Positions 23,971-31,357 of a DNA stretch of 64,000 bases are shown here, one piece after another. Positions within the stretch are counted from its first letter, which is position 1, and every line of letters starts with the position of its first letter. Position numbers and translations under genes: made by a program. The notes beneath the pieces are model-generated. The model had not been told where the DNA came from and did not search any database. It was given only the letters and a program-made list of their open reading frames with translations. The DNA is from Corynebacterium rhinophilum (GTDB lineage Bacteria; Actinomycetota; Actinomycetes; Mycobacteriales; Mycobacteriaceae), in contig NZ_JASPHQ010000005.1 of the NCBI RefSeq assembly GCF_030227225.1, positions 44,102-108,101 of the forward strand. The letters are read 5' to 3'.

Positions 23971-24915
23971 GTGCTCCCCGCGTGAGCGGGGATGAGCCGC
24001 CCACCCCGGTAGAGCAGGAAGCTGAAAAACCGTGCTCCCCGCGTGAGCGGGGATGAGCCGTTCGACCGCGTCGAACACGTCCTTGACAGGGTGTGCTCCC
24101 CGCGTGAGCGGGGATGAGCCCTAAACGCGTACATCAACCTGCACAACTCTTCTGTGCTCCCCGCGTGAGCGGGGATGATCCCCAACTCATCTCCCTGGAG
24201 CGGTCCGTGCCGTTGTGCTCCCCGCGTGAGCGGGGATGAGCCCCACGGCGGCGACATCGAGGGGACACTGCTTGAAGTGCTCCCCGCGTGAGCGGGGATG
24301 AGCCGATGGAATCGCCGTTCTGGTCCAGGAAGATGGGGTGCTCCCCGCGTGAGCGGGGATGAGCCCCCAGTCTAAGAGCTTACGAGTCTTCTCGGGCAGT
24401 GCTCCCCGCGTGAGCGGGGATGAGCCCCACGGCGGCGACATCGAGGGGACACTGCTTGAAGTGCTCCCCGCGTGAGCGGGGATGAGCCCGTTGTCACGAA
24501 TCCAACCCCACACAGCAGAAAGTGCTCCCCGCGTGAGCGGGGATGAGCCCCTTCCTGCCGAGCATTACACGTTAGACCAAATGTGCTCCCCGCGTGAGCG
24601 GGGATGAGCCCTCGCATCATGGAGAGTGCTGCAGACCATGCCCGTGCTCCCCGCGTGAGCGGGGATGAGCCCAAGAAAGCCGTCTGCAATGACCGCGCTA
24701 CCCTGTGCTCCCCGCGTGAGCGGGGATGAGCCCTGAGCGACAAACCCCGTCAGCGTGTCCAGCTCGTGCTCCCCGCGTGAGCGGGGATGAGCCCCATCCG
24801 GTCGGAGCAACCGGCATCACGGGCTGGTGCTCCCCGCGTGGGCGGGGATGAGCCTCTTACCGCTCGCAATCTTGCCCACTGACAGCAGTACTCTCCGCTT
24901 GAGCGGGGAGGCCGC
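23971..24915 (+). CRISPR. Type I-E CRISPR array, 15 repeats plus a degenerate terminal repeat
   Basis: The 28-nt repeat begins GTGCTCCCCGCG and ends CGGGGATGAGCC, with a TCCCCGC/GCGGGGA hairpin. Repeats start at 23971, 24032, 24093, 24154, 24215, 24277, 24338, 24399, 24461, 24522, 24583, 24644, 24705, 24766 and 24827; a decayed one is at 24888. Spacers are 33 nt, except two identical 34-nt spacers (24243-24276 and 24427-24460). The repeat at 24154 ends GATGATCC and the one at 24827 has GTGGGC in its loop. Orientation follows the leader at the left. Open frames across the array on the minus strand are artefacts. Confidence 0.99.
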
Positions 24916-24942
24916 CCTCAAAGTACAGAAAGGAATCAAAAG

Positions 24943-25092
24943 ATGACAATCGTCGTCGCGCTTATCAGCGCATCATTCATCATCACTAAAGCACCAGCAT
25001 GGGCTACTACCACTGCGCTAGTAGCCATGACCGTTTGCTTAGCTCTGGACACCCGCGAGCAATGGCTAGAAAGAAAAAATCATGCAGCTTAA
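24943..25092 (+). CDS. Small membrane protein A, downstream of the array
   Basis: 49 aa from ATG 24943 with AGAAAGGAATC upstream. Two hydrophobic segments (residues about 3-15 and 18-33) are followed by a charged tail LDTREQWLERKN. The start lies 27 nt after the degenerate terminal CRISPR repeat. Protein B and a decayed third copy downstream share the pattern W...(C)L..DTR..W(L)..K. Function unknown; candidates are a membrane-acting toxin-like peptide or a small envelope protein. Not recognised from any family. Confidence 0.6.
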   Translation: MTIVVALISASFIITKAPAWATTTALVAMTVCLALDTREQWLERKNHAA

Positions 25093-25118
25093 AATCATTG
25101 GCGCAGGCACAGAGAAAG

Positions 25119-25146
25119 CTGCTCCTCGCATGAGCACGGACGAGCC
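25119..25146 (+). repeat. Degenerate CRISPR repeat between small ORFs A and B
   Basis: The 28 nt match the array repeat at about 22 positions (TGCTCC, TGAGC and GAGCC kept; the stem is partly disrupted). It lies 24 nt before the start of small protein B, repeating the arrangement before protein A. Confidence 0.7.
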
Positions 25147-25170
25147 TACCAACCCTCGAAAGGACTTATC

Positions 25171-25338
25171 ATGGACATCATGTCTAAAATTTCAAGCGCA
25201 CTAATAGTGATCGCCGTGCTTATCGCGCTTACTCTAGGGGATACCCCAATATTCTGGGTAGTCATGTCCCTCACTGCGGTTACACTCACAGTTGAGACCG
25301 TCCAGCTCGTACAGAAGTGGCGGAAAAATGCAGTCTAG
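25171..25338 (+). CDS. Small membrane protein B, downstream of the array
   Basis: 55 aa from ATG 25171 with AAAGGAC upstream. It has two hydrophobic segments separated by LGDTPIFW and a basic tail QLVQKWRKNAV. It resembles protein A in size, two-segment topology and the TP/AP-x-W and Q-W/K-N-A positions of the tail, so a tandem duplication with divergence is likely. It is bracketed by degenerate CRISPR repeats at 25119 and 25370. Function unknown. Confidence 0.6.
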   Translation: MDIMSKISSALIVIAVLIALTLGDTPIFWVVMSLTAVTLTVETVQLVQKWRKNAV

Positions 25339-25369
25339 AATCGTTGACGTAGACACTGGCGATGAATGT

Positions 25370-25458
25370 GCGCTCTCCGCGTGAGCGGGGATGAACCCAC
25401 TACTTTTGGCGACGCCGACTTTGGCTGGTTGTGCTCCCCGCGTGAGCGGGGATTAATT
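25370..25458 (+). CRISPR. Secondary mini-array: two repeats, one spacer
   Basis: A repeat at 25370-25397 (ending GATGAACC) and one at 25431-25458 (ending GATTAATT) are exactly 61 nt apart and flank a 33-nt spacer (25398-25430). The right-hand copy has the eroded 3' end expected of a terminal repeat. It is on the same strand as the main array, about 455 bp past its end. Confidence 0.85.
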
Positions 25459-25551
25459 TTCTTTAATTTGATAAACCGAATCTCTTGCTAGGCCTAGTAA
25501 TCAACACATCGAAAGGACATCCATCAACGACGAGCAGCACTTCGGCTATGA

Positions 25552-25731
25552 GGGGCAGAATTCTACTTCACTGAGGCTCTAACATGGGCTGCAGCCGCAG
25601 TTATGTGCCTAAATTCCGATACCCGTAGGCCTTGGCTTAAAAAGAAAACCGTGCATCGTAAGTTCACCGACGCGAATTTTGGTTTGCGATTGAGCAAAGC
25701 CGGATTGTGCCGGCAGCGCCGCTCGAAGTGA
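25552..25731 (+). pseudogene. Decayed third copy of the small membrane protein
   Basis: In this frame FYFTEALTWAA and CLNSDTRRPWLKKK parallel FIITKAPAWAT and CLALDTREQWLERK of protein A, with about four codons missing between. There is no start codon in frame after the stop at 25549, while the upstream GAAAGGACATCC still looks like the ribosome site used by protein B. It follows the last CRISPR repeat of the mini-array. Confidence 0.6.
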
Positions 25732-25849
25732 AACGGCGTTGCGCACTCAACTGGGGTTATTTTATGAGGGGCCGAGAATTGGTCTTTCGCGAGCTATTGA
25801 CTAATCTTTTGGGAGCGGAGTTTCGTATTTTACGACATGGCATCCGTGT

Positions 25850-25923
25850 GGGGCTATAGCTCAGTCGGTTAGAGCTCCGGACTCATAATCCGTCGGTCCC
25901 GGGTTCGAGCCCCGGTGGCCCCA
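25850..25923 (+). tRNA. tRNA with CAT anticodon (Met, or Ile2 if lysidine-modified)
   Basis: Cloverleaf with acceptor GGGGCTA/TGGCCCC, AGCTCAGTCGGTTAGAGC D-arm, anticodon loop CTCATAA and T-arm GGGTTCGAGCCC. D-arm and acceptor argue for an elongator rather than the initiator. Elongator Met and Ile2 cannot be separated with certainty by eye. It ends the defence island. Confidence 0.9.
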
Positions 25924-25932
25924 CGGTAGAAG

Positions 25933-25967
25933 GAGGCGTCGGCAAGCAGTGCTGGCGCCTCTTTTTT
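25933..25967 (+). terminator. Intrinsic terminator after the CAT tRNA
   Basis: GAGGCG (25933-25938) pairs with CGCCTC (25956-25961), followed by TTTTTT. It touches the stop codon of the convergent lipoprotein gene. Confidence 0.85.
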
Positions 25968-26505
25968 AGTATTCGGTGTGCACGCGCTCGGAGAAAATCG
26001 GCCTAGCGGTCAGCTCGATGCGGGTGCCGATATTTGCGTCGTCTGGGTTTCTGTAATGGACGGATTTTTGATTCGTGGCCATGATGCAGTGGAGATCGTA
26101 GCTCTCACCAGAGTTTGGGTCCTTCACAGTAATATCGCGTTGCCAGGCTGCAGTAACGGTCGGATCGGGGGTTTCGAGCCTGTATGTGGCATCCATTGCA
26201 TGCTTATAAATGTCCAGGGCAAAGGTGCAATCGGTGGCGTCGTCGGCGATGATTTGTGCGTAATTGCGGATGCCACAAATACCGCCTACCTGCGCAGCGA
26301 GCGCGGAGTCATCGTCTTCCTCTGCTTTCTGCAGCTTGGAAGGTGCGGCAGGCGCAGAAGAAGCGGAAGCCGTGGAATCAGTATTGGTGTCGGCATCGGC
26401 AAACGTACCGCTGTCTGAACTGGTGCTGTGCGGGGCGGTATCGGTGAAGCTGGGCTCGTCGTCTGCGGGGGTGGACGAGCAGCCAACCAGCAGGAGCGCC
26501 GGCAA
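25966..26505 (-). CDS. Putative lipoprotein, paralogue of the one at 29.4-30.0 kb
   Basis: 179 aa from a TTG at 26505. A lipobox (LLVGC) is present, followed by a long Ser/Thr/Asp-rich linker and a C-terminal domain with two Cys (GGICGIRN, DLHCIM). The domain aligns with the lipoprotein at 29402-30016 (GGxCG, C-F, SGESYDLHC/TGKTYDLRC). No ATG lies in frame and the signal peptide lacks its basic N-region; the missing start may sit in another frame, so a 5' frameshift or an unusual start is possible. Function unknown. Confidence 0.7.
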   Translation of the reverse strand: MPALLLVGCSSTPADDEPSFTDTAPHSTSSDSGTFADADTNTDSTASASSAPAAPSKLQKAEEDDDSALAAQVGGICGIRNYAQIIADDATDCTFALDIYKHAMDATYRLETPDPTVTAAWQRDITVKDPNSGESYDLHCIMATNQKSVHYRNPDDANIGTRIELTARPIFSERVHTEY

Positions 26506-26637
26506 GAGCGCGAGAATCTCTTTTATGCGGAATGTAGGGGAGAGATAGAAGGGGCATTTGAGTAGGAAAGCACAGCACCGTAGTGCATGTGGGCAGGCGA
26601 ATTGCGCACGGGTGAGCAGTGCAGTCTAATAAACGGC

Positions 26638-27693
26638 ATGACAGAAGTAGATCCGCTCATTGAGTCCCTCTATCGCTGGTCCGATGTCAGCGGTGTATTG
26701 CTGATGGGAATTATCGGCGGCACCATTGCGCGCAAGCGCGGGTATGACATCATCGGGTTTTTCTTCATTGCGATGTTTTCTTCCCTGGGCGGGGGCATGG
26801 TGCGCGATGTGCTTATTAATCGCGGCACCGTGGCGGCGATGAGCGAGCCGGAGTACCTCTACCTGGCGTTTACGGGCGCGTTGATTGCGCGCTTTGTCTA
26901 CTTTAAGGGAAAGACCTGGGATTATATCCAGGCGCATGGTGATGCCGTGGTCTCTGGCCTGTGGGCCGGTACCGGCGCCGTGAAGGCCATTACCTATGGG
27001 CTGCCGCCGATTCCGTGCATCATGATGGGCGTGTTTACCGCTACAGGCGGTTCCATGATTCGCGATATCGCCATGGGGCGCGAGCCCGCCGTCTTTGGCG
27101 ATAATCAGCCCACGGTGATTCCGGCCATCGCCTGTGCGGTGATCGTGCTGGTGGGAAACCACTTCGATATGTTGGCCGTTGGCATGATCGTGGGGCCATT
27201 GGTCTCTATTTTCTTGGCGTTGCTGGGCATTTGGGCCGGGTGGCGCGTGCCCGCGAACCAGGAGTGGGCGCCGATTAATGATACGGCCGCGCAGGTCAAG
27301 GTGCTGGCGAAGAAGGCAGAAAACAAGAGCCGGGCGGTCGGGCGCAAGCTGGAGCCACACCGCGTGCGCTCCTGGCGCCACCGGCAGATGGAAGAGGCGC
27401 TGCAGCGGCGCATCGAAAAGGAAGTGCGTTCCGGCAAGCGCCGCCAGGATGCGGCGGAAGAGGCCAGCGAGTTTTTGCAGTCCTTCGAATCAGACGTCGA
27501 TCAGTTCAGCTCGGCGCCAGCGGAGTCCGAGGACATGGACTTTGGCGTGGACTTTAGCGGCGATTCCTATGAGGAAGAGGAGCAGACCTCCAGCGAGGAA
27601 TCCCAGCGGCTGCTCGATACGATTTTGGAAGATGACAAGCTTACTGATGAGCTGATTGATCGCCTGATGGACCGCTACCAATCGCGCGACTAG
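26638..27693 (+). CDS. TRIC-family cation channel (UPF0126-like) with acidic C-terminal extension
   Basis: 351 aa. Seven hydrophobic segments lie in residues about 13-205, with the paired family motifs GGGMVRD and GGSMIRD in the two halves and KAITYGLPPIPCIMMG between. Bacterial TRIC proteins form trimeric monovalent-cation channels. The C-terminal 140 residues are cytoplasmic, first basic (HRVRSWRHRQMEEALQRR) then very acidic (SYEEEEQTSSEES), beyond the usual family length. ATG 26638 is chosen over an upstream in-frame start at 26587. Confidence 0.85.
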   Translation: MTEVDPLIESLYRWSDVSGVLLMGIIGGTIARKRGYDIIGFFFIAMFSSLGGGMVRDVLINRGTVAAMSEPEYLYLAFTGALIARFVYFKGKTWDYIQAHGDAVVSGLWAGTGAVKAITYGLPPIPCIMMGVFTATGGSMIRDIAMGREPAVFGDNQPTVIPAIACAVIVLVGNHFDMLAVGMIVGPLVSIFLALLGIWAGWRVPANQEWAPINDTAAQVKVLAKKAENKSRAVGRKLEPHRVRSWRHRQMEEALQRRIEKEVRSGKRRQDAAEEASEFLQSFESDVDQFSSAPAESEDMDFGVDFSGDSYEEEEQTSSEESQRLLDTILEDDKLTDELIDRLMDRYQSRD

Positions 27694-27698
27694 GCCCC

Positions 27699-27722
27699 GG
27701 GGCATCTGCTTGCCGATGCCCC
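27699..27722 (+). terminator. Hairpin terminator after the TRIC channel gene
   Basis: GGGGCATC (27699-27706) pairs with GATGCCCC (27715-27722); a pyrimidine- and T-rich stretch follows. Confidence 0.7.
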
Positions 27723-27799
27723 ATCTTCCGACTCCTTCCTTCTTACTTCTGGCAGAAAACTGGCATCAATTTCTCAGCTAGGTGCCATATCCTTGAACC

Positions 27800-29398
27800 A
27801 TGAACTTGAGGTATTTCTTTTTTGAGCTGTGGGGCCTCATCGTTGACCACGGCTTGCCGCTCATCGCATTCGTGATTATCGGCATTCTTTTGCCTCGCAT
27901 GGGGCGCCTAGCCATCCGGATTATCGAACATAATTTGGATGAGCAAGAAGAATCCACGAAGGCGCGGTTGGCTCTGACCGGCGCATTGGTCTACATCGTC
28001 CAAGCGGTGGCGTACTTCCTATTGGTCGCGGCCGCGCTGACTAATCTCGGAGTTCCGGCGCTGGGTGCTGCGGTACCCGCGACGATAGTGTCTGCTGCGG
28101 TTGGTTTTGGTGCCCAGTCCGTGATTTCGGATTTCCTCTCCGGATTTTTCATCCTCACGGAAAAGCAGTTCGGCGTGGGAGACTACGTCTCCTTTGCCGG
28201 CATTCCTGGGGTAGAAGGCGATGTGGTGACGCTGACCCTGCGCACCACGAAGGTGCGCACCCCTAGCGGTGAGTTGGTGACCATCCCCAATAGCTCCGCC
28301 GGCGTGGTGACCAACTATTCCAAGGAATGGTCCCGCGCGGTGGTCAATATCAATGTCCCAGTGCATGAGGGCGAGTCCCTGCCGGAGATTACGAGCCGCG
28401 TCAAAGAGATTTCGCAGCACGCCATTAAAGCCCCAGAGATCTCCGTCGACGTCGCCGGCGAGCTCACGGTCCTTCCCGCCACCCAATTGGTCAGCCCGCA
28501 GGTTGCCGGCCAGCCGTGGCAGGTGGGTTACCGCATCATGGTGACGGTGAATCCCGCCCGCCAGTGGTCCGTGGAGCGCGCCATCCGCTCGTCGCTGCTC
28601 TCGGAATTCTGGGACCACTACGGCTCCGCCATCGACTTTGATGAGCTGCAGGAACAGAAAAAGAAGAAACCTGCGGACCCAAAGCATGCCGCGGCGCAGT
28701 CGGCCAAAGACGCCTTGGACGCTGGGGAAGGCTCCCGCCCCGATACGCCAGTAGATGACCCCACGGTAGAAGAGGAACTGGTTCCAGAGGAAGTCGAGCT
28801 TGCTCAGACCAAGGTCGATGAACAAGCAGTCACGGATGAAGCGGATGCAGATGCCGCAGACGACGATGATAAATCTCGCAGAAAGATCTGGCGCACCATC
28901 CAGACCAATACCCAATTCCAAAAGGTCTCCACCATCGGCGGACGCGTGCGTGCCTCCACCACTGGCCTCGTGGCGGCCCTGCTTGTCGTTGGCCTGCTCA
29001 TCCTCGCGGCAAGCAACCCAGAGGAAGGGGAAGCCGGCTGGCTGTCGCCGGACTATTGGAAGGATCGCGATACGCAATCTTCCTCCGAAACACCATCGGA
29101 ATCTGAAGAGCCTGTGCCTACAGAAGATCCTCTAACTACCGGTACCCCAACGGAACCGACGGACGCAGATTCAACACCAACGACCACCAATACGCCGACC
29201 GTTCCTAGCTACCCCAGCCAGGACCCCAATTCCACTCCTAATTCGGGGGACGGGCACGGCAGCAATCAAGATGGCCCAGGTGACTCAAACGGCGATGCTG
29301 GCGATGGCCAAGGGAATGGCGACGGAGACTCCGGCGCAGACGGGAATAGCGGGGCGGCGGATAGCCAACAGACCACGATTCCTTCAGAACCCCACTAG
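27800..29398 (+). CDS. mscCG: MscCG-like mechanosensitive channel
   Basis: 532 aa, close to the length of the C. glutamicum glutamate-exporting MscCG. Three N-terminal membrane segments precede the MscS pore helix (AAVGFGAQSVISDFLSGFF near residue 105) and the beta domain (GDYVSFAGIPG). A long charged linker leads to a fourth membrane segment (ASTTGLVAALLVVGLLILAA near residue 390) and a Ser/Thr/Pro/Gly/Asp-rich tail. The fourth segment is what separates MscCG from ordinary MscS. Inner membrane; releases osmolytes or glutamate when membrane tension rises. Confidence 0.88.
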   Translation: MNLRYFFFELWGLIVDHGLPLIAFVIIGILLPRMGRLAIRIIEHNLDEQEESTKARLALTGALVYIVQAVAYFLLVAAALTNLGVPALGAAVPATIVSAAVGFGAQSVISDFLSGFFILTEKQFGVGDYVSFAGIPGVEGDVVTLTLRTTKVRTPSGELVTIPNSSAGVVTNYSKEWSRAVVNINVPVHEGESLPEITSRVKEISQHAIKAPEISVDVAGELTVLPATQLVSPQVAGQPWQVGYRIMVTVNPARQWSVERAIRSSLLSEFWDHYGSAIDFDELQEQKKKKPADPKHAAAQSAKDALDAGEGSRPDTPVDDPTVEEELVPEEVELAQTKVDEQAVTDEADADAADDDDKSRRKIWRTIQTNTQFQKVSTIGGRVRASTTGLVAALLVVGLLILAASNPEEGEAGWLSPDYWKDRDTQSSSETPSESEEPVPTEDPLTTGTPTEPTDADSTPTTTNTPTVPSYPSQDPNSTPNSGDGHGSNQDGPGDSNGDAGDGQGNGDGDSGADGNSGAADSQQTTIPSEPH

Positions 29399-29401
29399 AT
29401 G

Positions 29402-30016
29402 CTAGTGGGAGCCGTCGACTACGTCGAGGCGGTCCGTCCAGAAGCGATCGAGTTCCTCGGCTCGGTATATGACACTTAAGCTATTGTCTCCGTCTTTCCC
29501 GCAGATGAGTCCGCGGCGATCTGATCCAATTGAACAGCGAAGGTCATAGGTCTTACCGGTGATAGGGCTGGCGACGGAAATTTCGGTGCTATACGCGCCG
29601 TTGGCTCTCGGATCGCGCTGCTGGAATGTATAAGTGTGCTTGAGCGCTTCATCAAAAATGGGGCCGGTAAATTCGCAGGATGTATGTTCACCTGCGTGGA
29701 TGGTGTCTCCTTGGTTGGTGTATCCGCAGTCGCCGCCAATTTTTCCGGCGTAAAGCGTGTGATTTCCAGCAGGGGGAGCGTCATCATCCGAGCCGGCATC
29801 GCCATGCTCGTCGCCTTCCTTATCGCCCTTTTCCTCGGTGGAGTCTGGAGTATTCTCCAGGGTTTCCGTCACGGTCGTAGGAGCCGTGGAAGCGTCGCTG
29901 GGCACAAAGGCAGGTTCGGGATCGGCAGAATCAGAATCATCGGAGGTACCGCAGGCGCTGAGCATGGTGAGGGACAAGGCGGCAAGCATTAAGGAAGTGT
30001 GGCGTTTCATCATCAT
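29402..30016 (-). CDS. Putative lipoprotein, paralogue of the one at 26.0-26.5 kb
   Basis: 204 aa. A signal peptide MMMKRHTSLMLAALSLTMLS ends in lipobox LSAC. A Asp/Glu/Ser/Thr-rich linker (GDKEGDEHGDAGSDDD) leads to a C-terminal domain with three Cys (GGDCGYTN, TSCEF, YDLRCSIG) that resembles the lipoprotein at 25966-26505. Start could be any of three consecutive ATGs. It is convergent with mscCG, 3 bp apart. Function unknown; likely anchored outside the inner membrane. Confidence 0.8.
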   Translation of the reverse strand: MMMKRHTSLMLAALSLTMLSACGTSDDSDSADPEPAFVPSDASTAPTTVTETLENTPDSTEEKGDKEGDEHGDAGSDDDAPPAGNHTLYAGKIGGDCGYTNQGDTIHAGEHTSCEFTGPIFDEALKHTYTFQQRDPRANGAYSTEISVASPITGKTYDLRCSIGSDRRGLICGKDGDNSLSVIYRAEELDRFWTDRLDVVDGSH

Positions 30017-30144
30017 AAAAACTGGTAGCAATCGACGGTGTGAATTGTGAAAACTTTAGCACTTAAACCGGTATCTAACTGCGGACTTATAGGAAATGCG
30101 GCGAAAGGTGGAACAAATTTAAACCACGGGCTGTTTCAGTAGAC

Positions 30145-31233
30145 ATGACATCATTATTTACATCTTTGGAACTTGGCCGTTATACGTTGAACAACCGCGT
30201 GACCATGGCGCCGCTGACTCGTCAGCGTGCAGGTCACAGTGGTGTACCCAGCGAGCTACACAAAAAGTACTATTCCCAGCGCGCTAGCGCCGGTCTCGTC
30301 GTGACCGAGGGAACCTTCCCCGCATGGACCAACCGCGCGTTCCCTGGTCAGGCGGGCATCGTCGATGACGAGCAAGCCGCTGGTTGGCGCGAGGTAGCTG
30401 ACGAAGTACATAACAAGGGCGGCGTGCTGTTCATGCAGATCATGCACGGCGGCCGTACCAGCCACCCGGATCTCATTGATGGCGCCCAGGCAGAGGCCCC
30501 GAGCACCCTGGATTGGGACGGCCAGGTTCGCGGCTTTGCCAGCAAGATGGATGCACCGGTACCGCGCGCCCTAGAAGCCGATGAGCTCCCGCGCATCGTT
30601 GAAGAATTCCGTGCTGCCGCACGCCGGGCCGTCGACGCGGGCGTTGATGGTGTAGAAATCCACAATGCGAATGGCTACCTGCTGCACGAATTCATGGCAC
30701 CATCTGCCAACCAGCGCGACGATGAATTTGGTGGCAGCCCAGAAAACCGGTGGCGCCTGCCAGAGATGGTTATTCGTGCTGTCGTGGATGAAATCGGTGC
30801 TGACCGCGTGGGCGTGCGCTTCTCCCCAGCCCACGTTGTACAGGGCATTGTTGAAGATGACGAGGCGGATATGTTGGCCACCTACGGCGGCCTTTTGGAT
30901 GCTATCGCCCCGCTAAACTTGGCTTATGTCTCCTTCCTGCACGCCGAGCCGGAAGGCGAACTCATCTCGGCTTTGGCAAAGAAGGCTCGTGCCAATGGCG
31001 AAACCAAGGTCTTGATGAATGATGGTTTCGGCACTGTCACCACTAAGGAAGATGCCGAGCGCGAGCTGGAATTGGATCACGTGGATGCCGTTGTCGTGGG
31101 TCGACAGCTCATTGCTAATCCGGACTTGGTACGCCGGTGGGAAGAAGGTCTGGCCCTTAATGAGCCAGATCAGGCCACGTTCTACGTCGGCGGCGAGCGC
31201 GGCTACATTGATTATGAAACTGCCGCGGACTAA
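30145..31233 (+). CDS. Old yellow enzyme family NADH:flavin oxidoreductase
   Basis: 362 aa FMN-dependent ene-reductase (NemA/OYE type) that reduces activated C=C bonds or nitro/maleimide compounds. Visible: MAPLTRQRA near residue 20, MQIMHGGRTSHP, the substrate-binding HNANGYLLHEFMAP (His-Asn pair and catalytic Tyr region near residue 172), NQRDDEFGGSPENR, and VVVGRQLIANPDLV near the C-terminus for FMN phosphate binding. A single gene with a strong terminator that overlaps its own stop codon. Natural substrate unknown. Confidence 0.93.
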   Translation: MTSLFTSLELGRYTLNNRVTMAPLTRQRAGHSGVPSELHKKYYSQRASAGLVVTEGTFPAWTNRAFPGQAGIVDDEQAAGWREVADEVHNKGGVLFMQIMHGGRTSHPDLIDGAQAEAPSTLDWDGQVRGFASKMDAPVPRALEADELPRIVEEFRAAARRAVDAGVDGVEIHNANGYLLHEFMAPSANQRDDEFGGSPENRWRLPEMVIRAVVDEIGADRVGVRFSPAHVVQGIVEDDEADMLATYGGLLDAIAPLNLAYVSFLHAEPEGELISALAKKARANGETKVLMNDGFGTVTTKEDAERELELDHVDAVVVGRQLIANPDLVRRWEEGLALNEPDQATFYVGGERGYIDYETAAD

Positions 31234-31250
31234 CCCGTAGTCCGCGGCAG
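31220..31250 (+). terminator. Perfect 13-bp hairpin at the end of the OYE gene
   Basis: CTGCCGCGGACTA (31220-31232) and TAGTCCGCGGCAG (31238-31250) flank a 5-nt loop and include the stop codon. No strong T-tract follows, but the second hairpin at 31272 does the same job. Confidence 0.65.
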
Positions 31251-31271
31251 GTAGGGGGGAGAGCGCGAGTG

Positions 31272-31313
31272 ATAGAGAGTGAAATATCCCAGAGAGGATC
31301 TTTCACTCTCTAT
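31272..31313. terminator. Second perfect 13-bp inverted repeat between OYE and phoD
   Basis: ATAGAGAGTGAAA (31272-31284) and TTTCACTCTCTAT (31301-31313) form a stem with a 16-nt loop, between two convergent genes. It suits a bidirectional terminator, though it could also bind a protein. Confidence 0.55.
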
Positions 31314-31357
31314 ATCGAACGTGCACCCAGCGAGCGTTAACAACTGCCCGCTAATAA

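Noticed and set aside
23940..24810. Minus-strand open frames with repeated GSSPLTRGA / IPAHAGST segments
   Set aside because: They are translations of the CRISPR repeats.
23971..25458. Spacers matching the prophage or Wadjet genes in this window
   Set aside because: No match was noticed by eye; a systematic search was not possible, so nothing is claimed.
28019..29077. 352-codon open frame opposite mscCG
   Set aside because: Antisense shadow; no ribosome site and no family character.
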